A stretch of DNA of 39,559 nucleotides from the NCBI RefSeq assembly GCF_010548145.1, contig NZ_JAAGLN010000042.1:1-39559 (forward strand), in the 5' to 3' direction. The notes below the pieces were generated by a model, which saw only the letters and a program-made list of their open reading frames with translations, made no database searches and was not told the DNA's origin. The stretch is from Streptomyces sp. SID10853. Lineage in GTDB: Bacteria > Actinomycetota > Actinomycetes > Streptomycetales > Streptomycetaceae. Below are positions 31,801 through 38,091 of this stretch, piece by piece; the stretch's first letter is position 1, and every line of letters begins with the position of its first letter. The translations under genes were made by a program, and so were the position numbers.

Positions 31801-33869
31801 ACGAGGGGTACGAACGCGGCGTCCACGACCACGACGCCGCACTGATCACCGGCGCGCTGCTGCGGCTGCACTCCGGCGCGGGACTGCTGCGCTTCCCGGC
31901 CGAGGCCCGCGCCGCGGCCCAGCTGTTCTGGGCGCACCGCACGACCGACCCGGCACGGCGGGCCTGGACCCGCAGGGCCGCTTCGATGGCCCGCGCCCGC
32001 GACACCTTCGGCCTTGCCCCGGCCATCGCGGACTGGCAGGCCGAGCTGGCGGGCGTGATCGGCGGACCGCACGCGCCGGCCGCGGCTGAGTACCTCTTCG
32101 AGGAGCTCACCAGCGGCCCCGACGGCTTCGTCACCCATGCGCCGGCCCGCACCCTGCTCGACAAGTTCCGCCGCGCCGTGGGCACTTCGGCGTACGACGA
32201 CGACCTCGCCGCGCTCGGCGACGACGACCCGGCGGCCCGCCGCCAGCTGGTGGAGAACTGGCTGGGCGCCTACACCCGCTCCGGCGGCCAGGACGACCCC
32301 GGGGAACTCGCCGAAGCGGTCGCCGTCGAGCTCTGCCCGGATCTGCCGCGCTACGAGTCGGCCGCGCCGCTGGCCGAGACGGTGGAAGGGCTGCTCGGCA
32401 CCCATCCGCGCGTCGAGCGCCGCAGGCTGACCGTCCGTATCGACCAACTCATTCCGGCGGCAGCCGAGTTCCACCGGACCGATGTACCCGCCTTCCGCGA
32501 CTACCAGCGGCAGCGCACCGCCCTGGTCGCCGCCGAACGCGCGCGGCTGCGGCTGGACGACTACCGCCCGCGGGTCATGTCGTCGTTCGTACGCAACCGG
32601 CTCATCGACGAGGTCTATCTCCCGCTGATCGGCGACAACCTCGCCAAACAGCTCGGCACCGCCGGGGACACGAAGCGCACCGACAGCAACGGTCTGCTGC
32701 TGCTGATCTCGCCGCCCGGCTACGGCAAGACCATGCTCATGGAGTACGTGGCCGACCGGCTCGGCCTGGTCCTGGTCAAGGTCGACGGCCCGGCGCTCGG
32801 CCACCGGGTCACCTCGTTCGACCCGGCGCAGGCACCGGACGCCACCGCACGCCAGGAGATCGAGAAGATCAACTTCGCGCTGGCGGCGGGCAACAACACC
32901 CTGCTCTACCTGGACGACATCCAGCACACCTCGCCCGAACTGCTCCAGAAGTTCATCCCGCTCTGCGACGCCCAGCGCCGCATCGAGGGGGTCAGGGACG
33001 GGGCCGCGCGCAGCTACGACCTGCGGGGCAAACGGTTCGCGGTCTGTATGGCGGGCAACCCGTACACCGAGTCGGGGCAGCGCTTCCGGATCCCCGACAT
33101 GCTGGCCAACCGGGCCGACGTCTGGAACCTCGGCGATGTGCTCACCGGCAAGGAGGACGTCTTCGCGCTGAGCTTCGTGGAGAACGCGCTCACCTCGAAC
33201 CCGGTGCTCGCCCCGCTCGCGGGCCGGGACCGCGACGACCTGGCCCTGCTCGTACGGCTGGCGGCGGACGACCCGACCGCACGCCGCGACCGGCTCCGGC
33301 ACCCGTACGCGCCCGGCGAACTGGACCGGGTCGTCGCGGTGCTGCGCCATCTGCTGGCGGCCCGCTCCACGGTGCTCGCGGTCAACGCCGCGTACATCGC
33401 GTCGGCGGGCCAGTCCGACGCGGCCCGTACGGAGCCGCCGTTCCAGCTCCAGGGCTCGTACCGCAACATGAACAAGATCGCGGCGCGGATCGACCCGGTG
33501 ATGAACGACGCCGAACTGGCCGCGGTGATCGACGACCACTACCGGGGCGAGGCGCAGACGCTGACCAGCGGCGCCGAGTCCAACCTGCTGAAACTGGCCG
33601 AACTGCGCGGCACCCTGACGCCGGACCAGGCGGCCCGCTGGGCGGAGGTCAAGGCCGCCGATGTCCGCGCCAGGACGCTGGGGGGCGGCCCGGACGACGA
33701 CCCGATGCCTCGCGCGGTGGCCGCGCTGGGACTGCTGGCGGACCGGATCGCGGAGGTAGAGACGGCGATCAGCCGGGCGGCGGGCACCGGGGCGGTGGAC
33801 ACAAGGGCGGCGGGCACCGGGGCGGTGGAGACAGGGGCGGTGGATACCGGGGCCGCGGGCACCCGGTAG
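28875..33869 (+). CDS. Giant AAA+ ATPase of the 'DNA repair ATPase' (DUF3686) type
   Basis: A cytosolic protein of 1,664 residues. The first ~500 form a beta-rich region matching my memory of DUF3686 (for example ADVFALHDTAPNLDRLPD and RHLVFNTVTRTVVRLDGIGQ). About 510-880 are charged helices likely to form coiled coils. A Gly-rich break near 892-898 and a mixed helical region follow. The AAA+ domain has Walker A SPPGYGKTML with K1285, Walker B LLYLDDIQHT with D1347, and sensor N1395 in MAGNPYT. Start ATG 28875 is weakly led by AGAAAG; the frame is open to 28332 but inside flotillin. It shares an operon-like arrangement with flotillin and the OB-fold protein, hinting at membrane-associated quality control. 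Residues 419-435 derive from a palindromic repeat; the C-terminus is a decayed 10-residue repeat. Confidence 0.88.
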   Translation: MTTPSVDAGTYEVLRDRLTAQAADLARRATALNTRRTEIFGSTELALTGTEHLRTDSNCVPRDTVAIGDRLLIGSNIPPGQKQTSEPADVFALHDTAPNLDRLPDTAVPGLLDDPAFTREFAELYRYYRDARLLQLRHTDGKLLAVFRTGETADDIRVLRWTLTADGTAAYLDARGDRDHVLPPSHDFEWTPATRQDQVLGRHPHIALPGDVYVTTVGGSLTVKDEDNTETADGIWSEPVDEPLQSLADAEVEYARAGALLLLRIRPYKEEHRRHLVFNTVTRTVVRLDGIGQACRSLPGDQGIIFPGGYCLATGAYKTFDLDTTGLEFERLLRSPNGEDVLYVFHARAEGRTLLLPYNLIRKETGTPLVCRGYALFDDGTLIVLRGDSDEPARVHPLQRWRSPYVSDTYADAALPVEGPSPSSQSRSSRGDPIGRIGNADLVRGISDCLSLARAVTENTAPTTGVYETLLASCIRAADTHHWLADEGTGGLLEPLDGLRTTAGQVLAEFETVRTLTRQAADALEAAEAEITALVRRTRGEAPGSAAEWVTRLTELRRAHGHVLTLKEQRYADPVRIDALAAEVEADIAAFAQRAVAQLRRDDAFAGYHAETGRLTADAEAIATVAAAAPVAGRLDELADGLRTVTDVVTGLDIGDATVRTSVLERIAEVVGAVNRARATLEARRRELLDHEGRAEFAAERALLGQSVTAALAAAGTPETCDDQLAALLLRVEDLESRFDGSDDFLAQLGAVRTEVYEAFSARKQTLQDERARRAERLGASASRVLETIARRAASLGSADAISTFFASDPLVAKVGRTADELRELGDRVRAEELAGRIAAARQEAVRALRDRTDLYADGGGTIRLGRHRFAVNSQPLDLTLIPYDGPGTGGDGGGGGDNSAGLAFALTGTDYRSPVTDPAFAACRPYWGRTLPSESPALYRAEYLAARLLAEHGADALTAADLPSLVRQSAEAAYDEGYERGVHDHDAALITGALLRLHSGAGLLRFPAEARAAAQLFWAHRTTDPARRAWTRRAASMARARDTFGLAPAIADWQAELAGVIGGPHAPAAAEYLFEELTSGPDGFVTHAPARTLLDKFRRAVGTSAYDDDLAALGDDDPAARRQLVENWLGAYTRSGGQDDPGELAEAVAVELCPDLPRYESAAPLAETVEGLLGTHPRVERRRLTVRIDQLIPAAAEFHRTDVPAFRDYQRQRTALVAAERARLRLDDYRPRVMSSFVRNRLIDEVYLPLIGDNLAKQLGTAGDTKRTDSNGLLLLISPPGYGKTMLMEYVADRLGLVLVKVDGPALGHRVTSFDPAQAPDATARQEIEKINFALAAGNNTLLYLDDIQHTSPELLQKFIPLCDAQRRIEGVRDGAARSYDLRGKRFAVCMAGNPYTESGQRFRIPDMLANRADVWNLGDVLTGKEDVFALSFVENALTSNPVLAPLAGRDRDDLALLVRLAADDPTARRDRLRHPYAPGELDRVVAVLRHLLAARSTVLAVNAAYIASAGQSDAARTEPPFQLQGSYRNMNKIAARIDPVMNDAELAAVIDDHYRGEAQTLTSGAESNLLKLAELRGTLTPDQAARWAEVKAADVRARTLGGGPDDDPMPRAVAALGLLADRIAEVETAISRAAGTGAVDTRAAGTGAVETGAVDTGAAGTR
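30130..30178. repeat. Palindromic intergenic-type repeat inserted in frame in the AAA+ gene
   Basis: CCTTCCCCAAGCTCTC and then TTCGAGCAGGGGAGACCCC match the two arms of a palindromic element I recall from many Streptomyces intergenic regions. Here it encodes residues 419-435 (GPSPSSQSRSSRGDPIG). Codon third positions are suddenly AT-rich (CCT, TCC, CCA, TCT, CAA, CGT, GGA, ATT), unlike the sequence on either side, which supports an insertion. Confidence 0.7.
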
Positions 33870-33898
33870 CCGGCGCCCGGGCCGCGGGCCCCCGGTAG
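33781..33898. repeat. 30-bp repeat array crossing the AAA+ stop codon
   Basis: Units at 33781-33810 and 33811-33840 differ at two bases and encode AAGTGAVDTR-type peptides. Decayed units continue; GGGCCGCGGGCxCCCGGTAG appears twice (ending at the stop codon, 33869, and again at 33898), so the array includes a duplicated stop region. GCCCG...CGGGC (33875-33889) in it could act as a terminator. Confidence 0.8.
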
Positions 33899-34068
33899 TC
33901 GAGGCGTTTGCGCAGCCCACCGCGCGTACGCCCGTTCCCCGCGGCGTCTCTTCGGGTGAACAAGCGATGCGGGACCCATCTCAGCGGGCAGGCATAGCGA
34001 AGGACCACACAAGAGGGCTCGGACGTATCCGGCCCTGGAGTGCTCCTACGGAAGGGTTTGTGTCCATC

Positions 34069-34413
34069 ATGTCTCGAATCGTGCGGATGACCGTGCTGTC
34101 TGCCATCGCCGCCGCCACCGTCCTCGGGGGCGCGTCGGTCGCCTCCGCTGACAGCGGGGCGGAGGGTGCCGCCATCGGCTCGCCCGGCGTGCTCTCCGGC
34201 AACCTCGTCCAGGTGCCGATCGACGTCCCGGTCAACGCCTGCGGCAACAGCGTCAACGTCATCGGCCTGCTCAACCCGGCCTTCGGCAATACCTGCGGCA
34301 ACGGTGGCCGCGACCACGGCCGCGACCACCAGCACGGTGGCTGGAACCACGGCCGCGACCACGGCCGTAACCACGGCGGCTGGGACCAGGGCCGTAACCA
34401 CGGCTGGAACTGA
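34069..34413 (+). CDS. Short chaplin with His/Asn/Gly-rich tail
   Basis: A secreted surface protein of 114 residues. Signal peptide 1-27 (cleavage ASA-DS). Residues about 33-79 form one chaplin domain: GAEGAAIGSPGVLSGNLVQV, PIDVPVNACGNSVNVIGLLN, then PAFGNTCGNG, with the two expected Cys (58 and 76). Chaplins self-assemble into amyloid-like fibrils that make aerial hyphae and spores hydrophobic. The remaining 35 residues are unusual: a GRDHGRDH/WNHGRDHG/GGWDQGRNHG repeat instead of ending after the domain. Start: ATG 34069 as usual for MSRI-type chaplins; GTG 34060 has the better ribosome spacing (GGAAG) and adds three residues. A strong terminator follows. Confidence 0.9.
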   Translation: MSRIVRMTVLSAIAAATVLGGASVASADSGAEGAAIGSPGVLSGNLVQVPIDVPVNACGNSVNVIGLLNPAFGNTCGNGGRDHGRDHQHGGWNHGRDHGRNHGGWDQGRNHGWN

Positions 34414-34454
34414 CACCTCCGGAGCGCCAGTAGCGCTCCAGCGGTGAACCAGTG

Positions 34455-34506
34455 AGCACCGTGCCCCGGACGGCCGCTTCCGCGGTTCCCTCCGGGGCAC
34501 GGTGCT
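34455..34506. terminator. Strong bidirectional terminator between chaplin and GH16
   Basis: AGCACCGTGCCCCGGA (34455-34470) pairs perfectly with TCCGGGGCACGGTGCT (34491-34506), a 16-base stem with a 20-base loop that itself can fold (GGCCGC/GCGG). It lies between two convergent genes. Confidence 0.85.
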
Positions 34507-34526
34507 GTTCGCTGCCCGCTACCGGT

Positions 34527-35477
34527 TCATGACTGGCTGACCTCGGCCGAGAACCAGTCCACGCTCATCCCCGCACCGGAGCTGATGTCGGCCCCCGGGG
34601 AGGTGCAGCCGCAGACCTTGTCCGGGTACGAGCCGCCGATCGCCACATCGAAGATCGCGAAGAATCCGTGGTCGACGGCGGCCTTCCAGGTCGCGTCCGA
34701 GACCTCGTTCTGGTCGACCACGAAGGTCTGGACGCCGTCGAGGGAGAACCGCAGCTGCTCGGCCGACGGATTCGTACGGTCCACGATCACCGAGTACGTG
34801 TGGTAGCCCGACTGGCAGCCCGTGCACGTCTGCAACCCGCTGCTGATCCCGTCCGGGTCGTGGCACTCACCCGCCCACTGGCCGCAGTGGAAGGTGGTCG
34901 AGTGCTGGCTGAGCGCGTTGACGTCCTCCATGATGTCCAGCTCGCCGATGCTGGGCCAGTTGGTGGCCCCGGTCGGCCTGGCGTCCGCGCCCATCGCCCA
35001 GAAGGCGGGCCAGTAGCCGAGTCCGCTCGCCGGGTCGGGCTGCTTCAGGGAGGCGCTGAGCTGCAGCTGTCCGCCGGCCGGTGCGGCGAAGTCGGTGCGC
35101 TGGGTCTCCACCCGGCCGGACGTCCAGTGCCCGGACGCGTCGCGCACCGGCTTGATCACCAGATGGCCCGAGCCGTCCTGGTAGACGTTGTCGGTCGAGT
35201 CGGTGGATGTCTCGATCTCGCCCGTGCCCCAGTTGGCCGCGCCGCCGGGGTAGCCGGTGCCCTTGTCGTAGAGCCAGTCGGCGGTGTTCAGGCCCGAGCC
35301 GGCCGCACCGTCGAAATCGTCCTTGAACACCGTGGTCCAGTCGGCGGCGGTACGGGCCCCGGCCGCCGGTTCGCTCGCGGCGGCGGAGCCGGAGAGCGCG
35401 GCGGGACCCGCGAGACCGGCGAGCCCGGCCAGGGTCAGGGAGAACGCGGTGAGCACGGAGAAAGCGATCCTGTTCAT
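34527..35477 (-). CDS. Secreted GH16 beta-glucanase
   Basis: An extracellular glycoside hydrolase family 16 enzyme of 316 residues, probably an endo-beta-1,3- or 1,3-1,4-glucanase. Signal peptide about 1-35 (cleavage near AAA-SE). The catalytic motif GELDIMED is visible with nucleophile E179, D181 and acid/base E184. Other family features are GYWPAFWAMG upstream of it and the C-terminal DVAIGGSYPDKVCG strand region. No carbohydrate-binding module is attached. The start ATG 35477 has GAAAG upstream. A perfect LacI-type palindrome lies 40 bases upstream, identical in core to the operators at 4351 and 9921. It is divergent from the GH3 gene, and the pair could convert beta-glucan to glucose. Confidence 0.95.
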   Translation of the reverse strand: MNRIAFSVLTAFSLTLAGLAGLAGPAALSGSAAASEPAAGARTAADWTTVFKDDFDGAAGSGLNTADWLYDKGTGYPGGAANWGTGEIETSTDSTDNVYQDGSGHLVIKPVRDASGHWTSGRVETQRTDFAAPAGGQLQLSASLKQPDPASGLGYWPAFWAMGADARPTGATNWPSIGELDIMEDVNALSQHSTTFHCGQWAGECHDPDGISSGLQTCTGCQSGYHTYSVIVDRTNPSAEQLRFSLDGVQTFVVDQNEVSDATWKAAVDHGFFAIFDVAIGGSYPDKVCGCTSPGADISSGAGMSVDWFSAEVSQS

Positions 35478-35515
35478 GGGGGCTGCTTTCGTGGGGGTGT
35501 TCGTGGGGGGAGTTG

Positions 35516-35531
35516 CTGAGAGCGCTCTCAG
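35516..35531. promoter_or_regulatory. LacI-family operator, copy 3 (GH16)
   Basis: CTGAGAGCGCTCTCAG is a perfect 16-bp palindrome with the same core GAGAGCGCTCTC as the sites at 4351 and 9921, although it lies some 25 kb from the lacI gene. Confidence 0.75.
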
Positions 35532-35600
35532 CCTCTTGCGAACGACTGTCGGGCACTGCGGCTGACCCCGTCAAGGGGTGCGCCGCGTTCACTCCCTGAA

Positions 35601-35631
35601 GCCAACTGGGGGGTAAATCGAGCCAGTTGGC
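35601..35631. promoter_or_regulatory. GCCAACTGG inverted repeat between GH16 and GH3
   Basis: GCCAACTGG (35601-35609) and CCAGTTGGC (35623-35631) are perfect inverted repeats with a 13-base spacer. Between two divergent promoters a regulator-binding site is more likely than a terminator. Confidence 0.5.
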
Positions 35632-35783
35632 CTACGGCGTTTCGCTGGGGCCGCCGGAAGCGGCGCTACGGGGCCCGATTCGGCGGAGTGTGTATAAACC
35701 ATTGACGATGCGGGCGATCTCTGTGCCCATGTACATGTCACTTCCTGCATGTCTTTCGTCACTCGTTCATCCATGGCATGCGT

Positions 35784-35817
35784 GCATCCATGACAGCGAT
35801 GCATCCACGACAGCGAC
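35784..35817. repeat. 17-bp tandem duplication before the GH3 start
   Basis: GCATCCATGACAGCGAT (35784-35800) is followed directly by GCATCCACGACAGCGAC (35801-35817), 15 of 17 bases identical. It ends two bases before the GGGAGGG ribosome site of the GH3 gene. Confidence 0.85.
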
Positions 35818-35829
35818 TCGGGAGGGCAC

Positions 35830-37968
35830 ATGAACGTCAACCGGAGATCGGTACTGAAGCTGGCCGGAGCGGGCACGGTGGCGGCGGGCGTCACCACGGT
35901 GGCGTCGGCCACCGGCGCGGCGGCCGCCGTACGGGGCGGTGTCACCGCGGGGCCGGTGCCCGCGGCTGCGCCCGCCACGAAGCCCGGCGTGTCCGCGGCC
36001 GCGGACAAGGCCGCCGCCCGGGCCGCCGCACTCGTGGCGAAGATGACCCTGGACGAGAAGATCGCCCTGCTGCACGGCGGGACCGGCGGCACCGGTTACG
36101 CCGGCGCGGTCCCCGCCAACACCCGGCTCGACATCCCCGCCCTCTACCTCGGCGACGGGCCGGGCGGTGTGGGCAACGGCTCCACGGGCGTGACCCAGTG
36201 GCCCGACTGCAAGACCCTGGCGGCGACCTGGGACCCGGGGACGGCGCGGGAGTACGGTGCCGCCTACGGCGCCGAACAGGCGGGCAAGGGACACAACATC
36301 GCCCTGGCCCCCTGCATCAACATCCTGCGAGTCCCTTACTGGGGGCGGTCGTTCGAGACCTTCACCGAGGACCCGTACCTCAACGCGGAGCTGGCCGCCC
36401 ATGTCGTCGAAGGCATCCAGACCCACCCGGTGATCGCCACCGTCAAGCACTTCGCGGCCAACAACCAGGAGACCCTGCGCGGCTCGATCGACGTCGTGGT
36501 CTCCCAGCGGGCCCTGCACGAGATCTACTACCCGGGCTTCCGCGCCGCCGTCCAGCGCGGCGGCGCCGGCGCCGTGATGACGTCGTACAACAAGGTCAAC
36601 GGCGCCTGGTCGCACGAGAACCGGACCGCGGTGCAGGACACCCTGCGCGACGCGTGGGGCTTCGACGGCCTGGTGATGTCCGACTGGGGCGGCACCCACA
36701 GCACCGTGCTCACCGCCCGCGCGGGCTCCGACATGGAGATGCCGGGCTCCACCTACCTCGGCGGCAAGCTCAAGGACGCGGTCACGGCGGGCACGGTGAG
36801 CGCCGCCACCGTGGACACCATGGCGGTCCACGTCCTCACCGCGATGTACAGGACCGGGCTCTTCGACCACCGGCTGCCGGACCCGGCGACCGTCCTCTCC
36901 ACGGTGGTCAGCAGCGACGCGCACCTCCGGCTGGCCCGCAGCATCAGCGTCCGGGGCAGTGTGCTGCTCAAGAACGAGCGGGTGCTGCCGTTCGCCCGGC
37001 CCGCCTCCCTCGCGGTCATCGGCGACGCGGCCGACGCCGGGGCCCTGACGCACGGCGGCGGTTCGGGAGCCGTCACGGCGAATGGCGCCGTCGTCACCCC
37101 GCTCGCCGGCATCAGGGCGCGGGCCGGGGACATCCCGGTGACGTACACCAAGGGCCTCGCGGGGGCCGCCGACGCGGCGCGGGCCGCGGACGTGGCCGTC
37201 GTCGTGGCGGGCGACTACACCGGCGAGGGCACCGACCGCACCACACTCGCCCTGCCGGACGGCCAGGACGAGCTGATCGCGGCGGTGACGGCGGCGAACC
37301 CCCGTACCGTCGTCGTCCTGAACACCTCGGGTTCGGTCCTCATGCCGTGGCTCGACGGCGCCGCGGCCGTCATCGCCAACTGGTACGGCGGACAGGAACA
37401 GGGCAACGCCCTGGCCGCGATGCTCTTCGGCGACGAGGAGCCGGGCGGCCGGCTGCCGGAGACCTTCCCGGCATCCGAGCAGCAGGGCCCGGCGAAGACC
37501 ACCGTGCAGTACCCGGGCGACGGGACGCACGTCTACTACGACGAGGGGCTCGCGGTCGGCTACCGCTGGTACCGGAGCTCGGGCGAGAAGCCGCTGTTCC
37601 CCTTCGGCCACGGCCTCTCGTACACCACGTTCCGGCTGTCGGGCCTGAGCCTGGAGCGGTCGGGGGACGGCTACCGCGCGAGTGTCGGCGTCCGCAACAC
37701 CGGCCGCCGCACCGGCAGCGAGGTGGTCCAGCTGTATCTGACGGCGCCCGCGGCGGCCGGCGAGCCGGCCGGGCAGCTGAAGGCGTTCGAGAAGGTCACC
37801 CTGAAACCGGGCGAGAGCCGGACGGTACGGCTCGCCCTGCCCCGCGAGGCTTTCGCGGTGTGGCAGACCACCGAGACCGGCTGGACGGTGCTGCCGGGCA
37901 CCTACACGGTGGCGGTCGGCCGGTCGTCGGCGGACCTGCCGCTGGAGACGAAGGTACGGATCGGCTGA
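35830..37968 (+). CDS. Secreted GH3 family beta-glucosidase
   Basis: An exported glycoside hydrolase family 3 enzyme of 712 residues, the usual size. The N-terminus NRRSVLKLAGAG followed by a mild hydrophobic stretch is a twin-arginine (Tat) signal. The (beta/alpha)8 domain covers about 65-330; KHFAANNQE lies near 205 and the nucleophile is D285 in VMSDWGGTHS. The alpha/beta sandwich spans about 365-570 and a fibronectin III-like domain (RNTGRRTGSEVVQLYL) ends the protein at about 610-705. It should release glucose from beta-linked oligosaccharides such as those made by the divergent GH16. ATG 35830 is preceded by GGGAGGG. No LacI-type palindrome is directly upstream, so control may differ from that of GH16. 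Confidence 0.95.
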   Translation: MNVNRRSVLKLAGAGTVAAGVTTVASATGAAAAVRGGVTAGPVPAAAPATKPGVSAAADKAAARAAALVAKMTLDEKIALLHGGTGGTGYAGAVPANTRLDIPALYLGDGPGGVGNGSTGVTQWPDCKTLAATWDPGTAREYGAAYGAEQAGKGHNIALAPCINILRVPYWGRSFETFTEDPYLNAELAAHVVEGIQTHPVIATVKHFAANNQETLRGSIDVVVSQRALHEIYYPGFRAAVQRGGAGAVMTSYNKVNGAWSHENRTAVQDTLRDAWGFDGLVMSDWGGTHSTVLTARAGSDMEMPGSTYLGGKLKDAVTAGTVSAATVDTMAVHVLTAMYRTGLFDHRLPDPATVLSTVVSSDAHLRLARSISVRGSVLLKNERVLPFARPASLAVIGDAADAGALTHGGGSGAVTANGAVVTPLAGIRARAGDIPVTYTKGLAGAADAARAADVAVVVAGDYTGEGTDRTTLALPDGQDELIAAVTAANPRTVVVLNTSGSVLMPWLDGAAAVIANWYGGQEQGNALAAMLFGDEEPGGRLPETFPASEQQGPAKTTVQYPGDGTHVYYDEGLAVGYRWYRSSGEKPLFPFGHGLSYTTFRLSGLSLERSGDGYRASVGVRNTGRRTGSEVVQLYLTAPAAAGEPAGQLKAFEKVTLKPGESRTVRLALPREAFAVWQTTETGWTVLPGTYTVAVGRSSADLPLETKVRIG

Positions 37969-38091
37969 GGCCGCGTCCCCGGACAGCCCCTGAGCCCATA
38001 CGCTGGTGCCCGTCGGAGGGTGGGCCGACGGACGACGAGGGTCCGGGCGGTCACCGGCGGGCAGCGGAACAGCGAAGGAACGGGGCGTGCG

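Larger units (their letters stand above)
35478..35829. other. Divergent control region between GH16 and GH3
   Basis: 352 bases without a gene. It contains the LacI-type operator (35516-35531), a GCCAACTGG inverted repeat (35601-35631), TATAAA (35693-35698), TTGACG (35702-35707), CATGTACATG (35728-35737), repeated CATCCATG pieces, and a 17-bp tandem duplication (35784-35817) just before the GH3 ribosome site. Confidence 0.65.

Noticed and set aside
31680..33920. Minus-strand open frame of 746 codons opposite the AAA+ domain
   Set aside because: The plus strand carries Walker A and B motifs; the antisense product is low-complexity.
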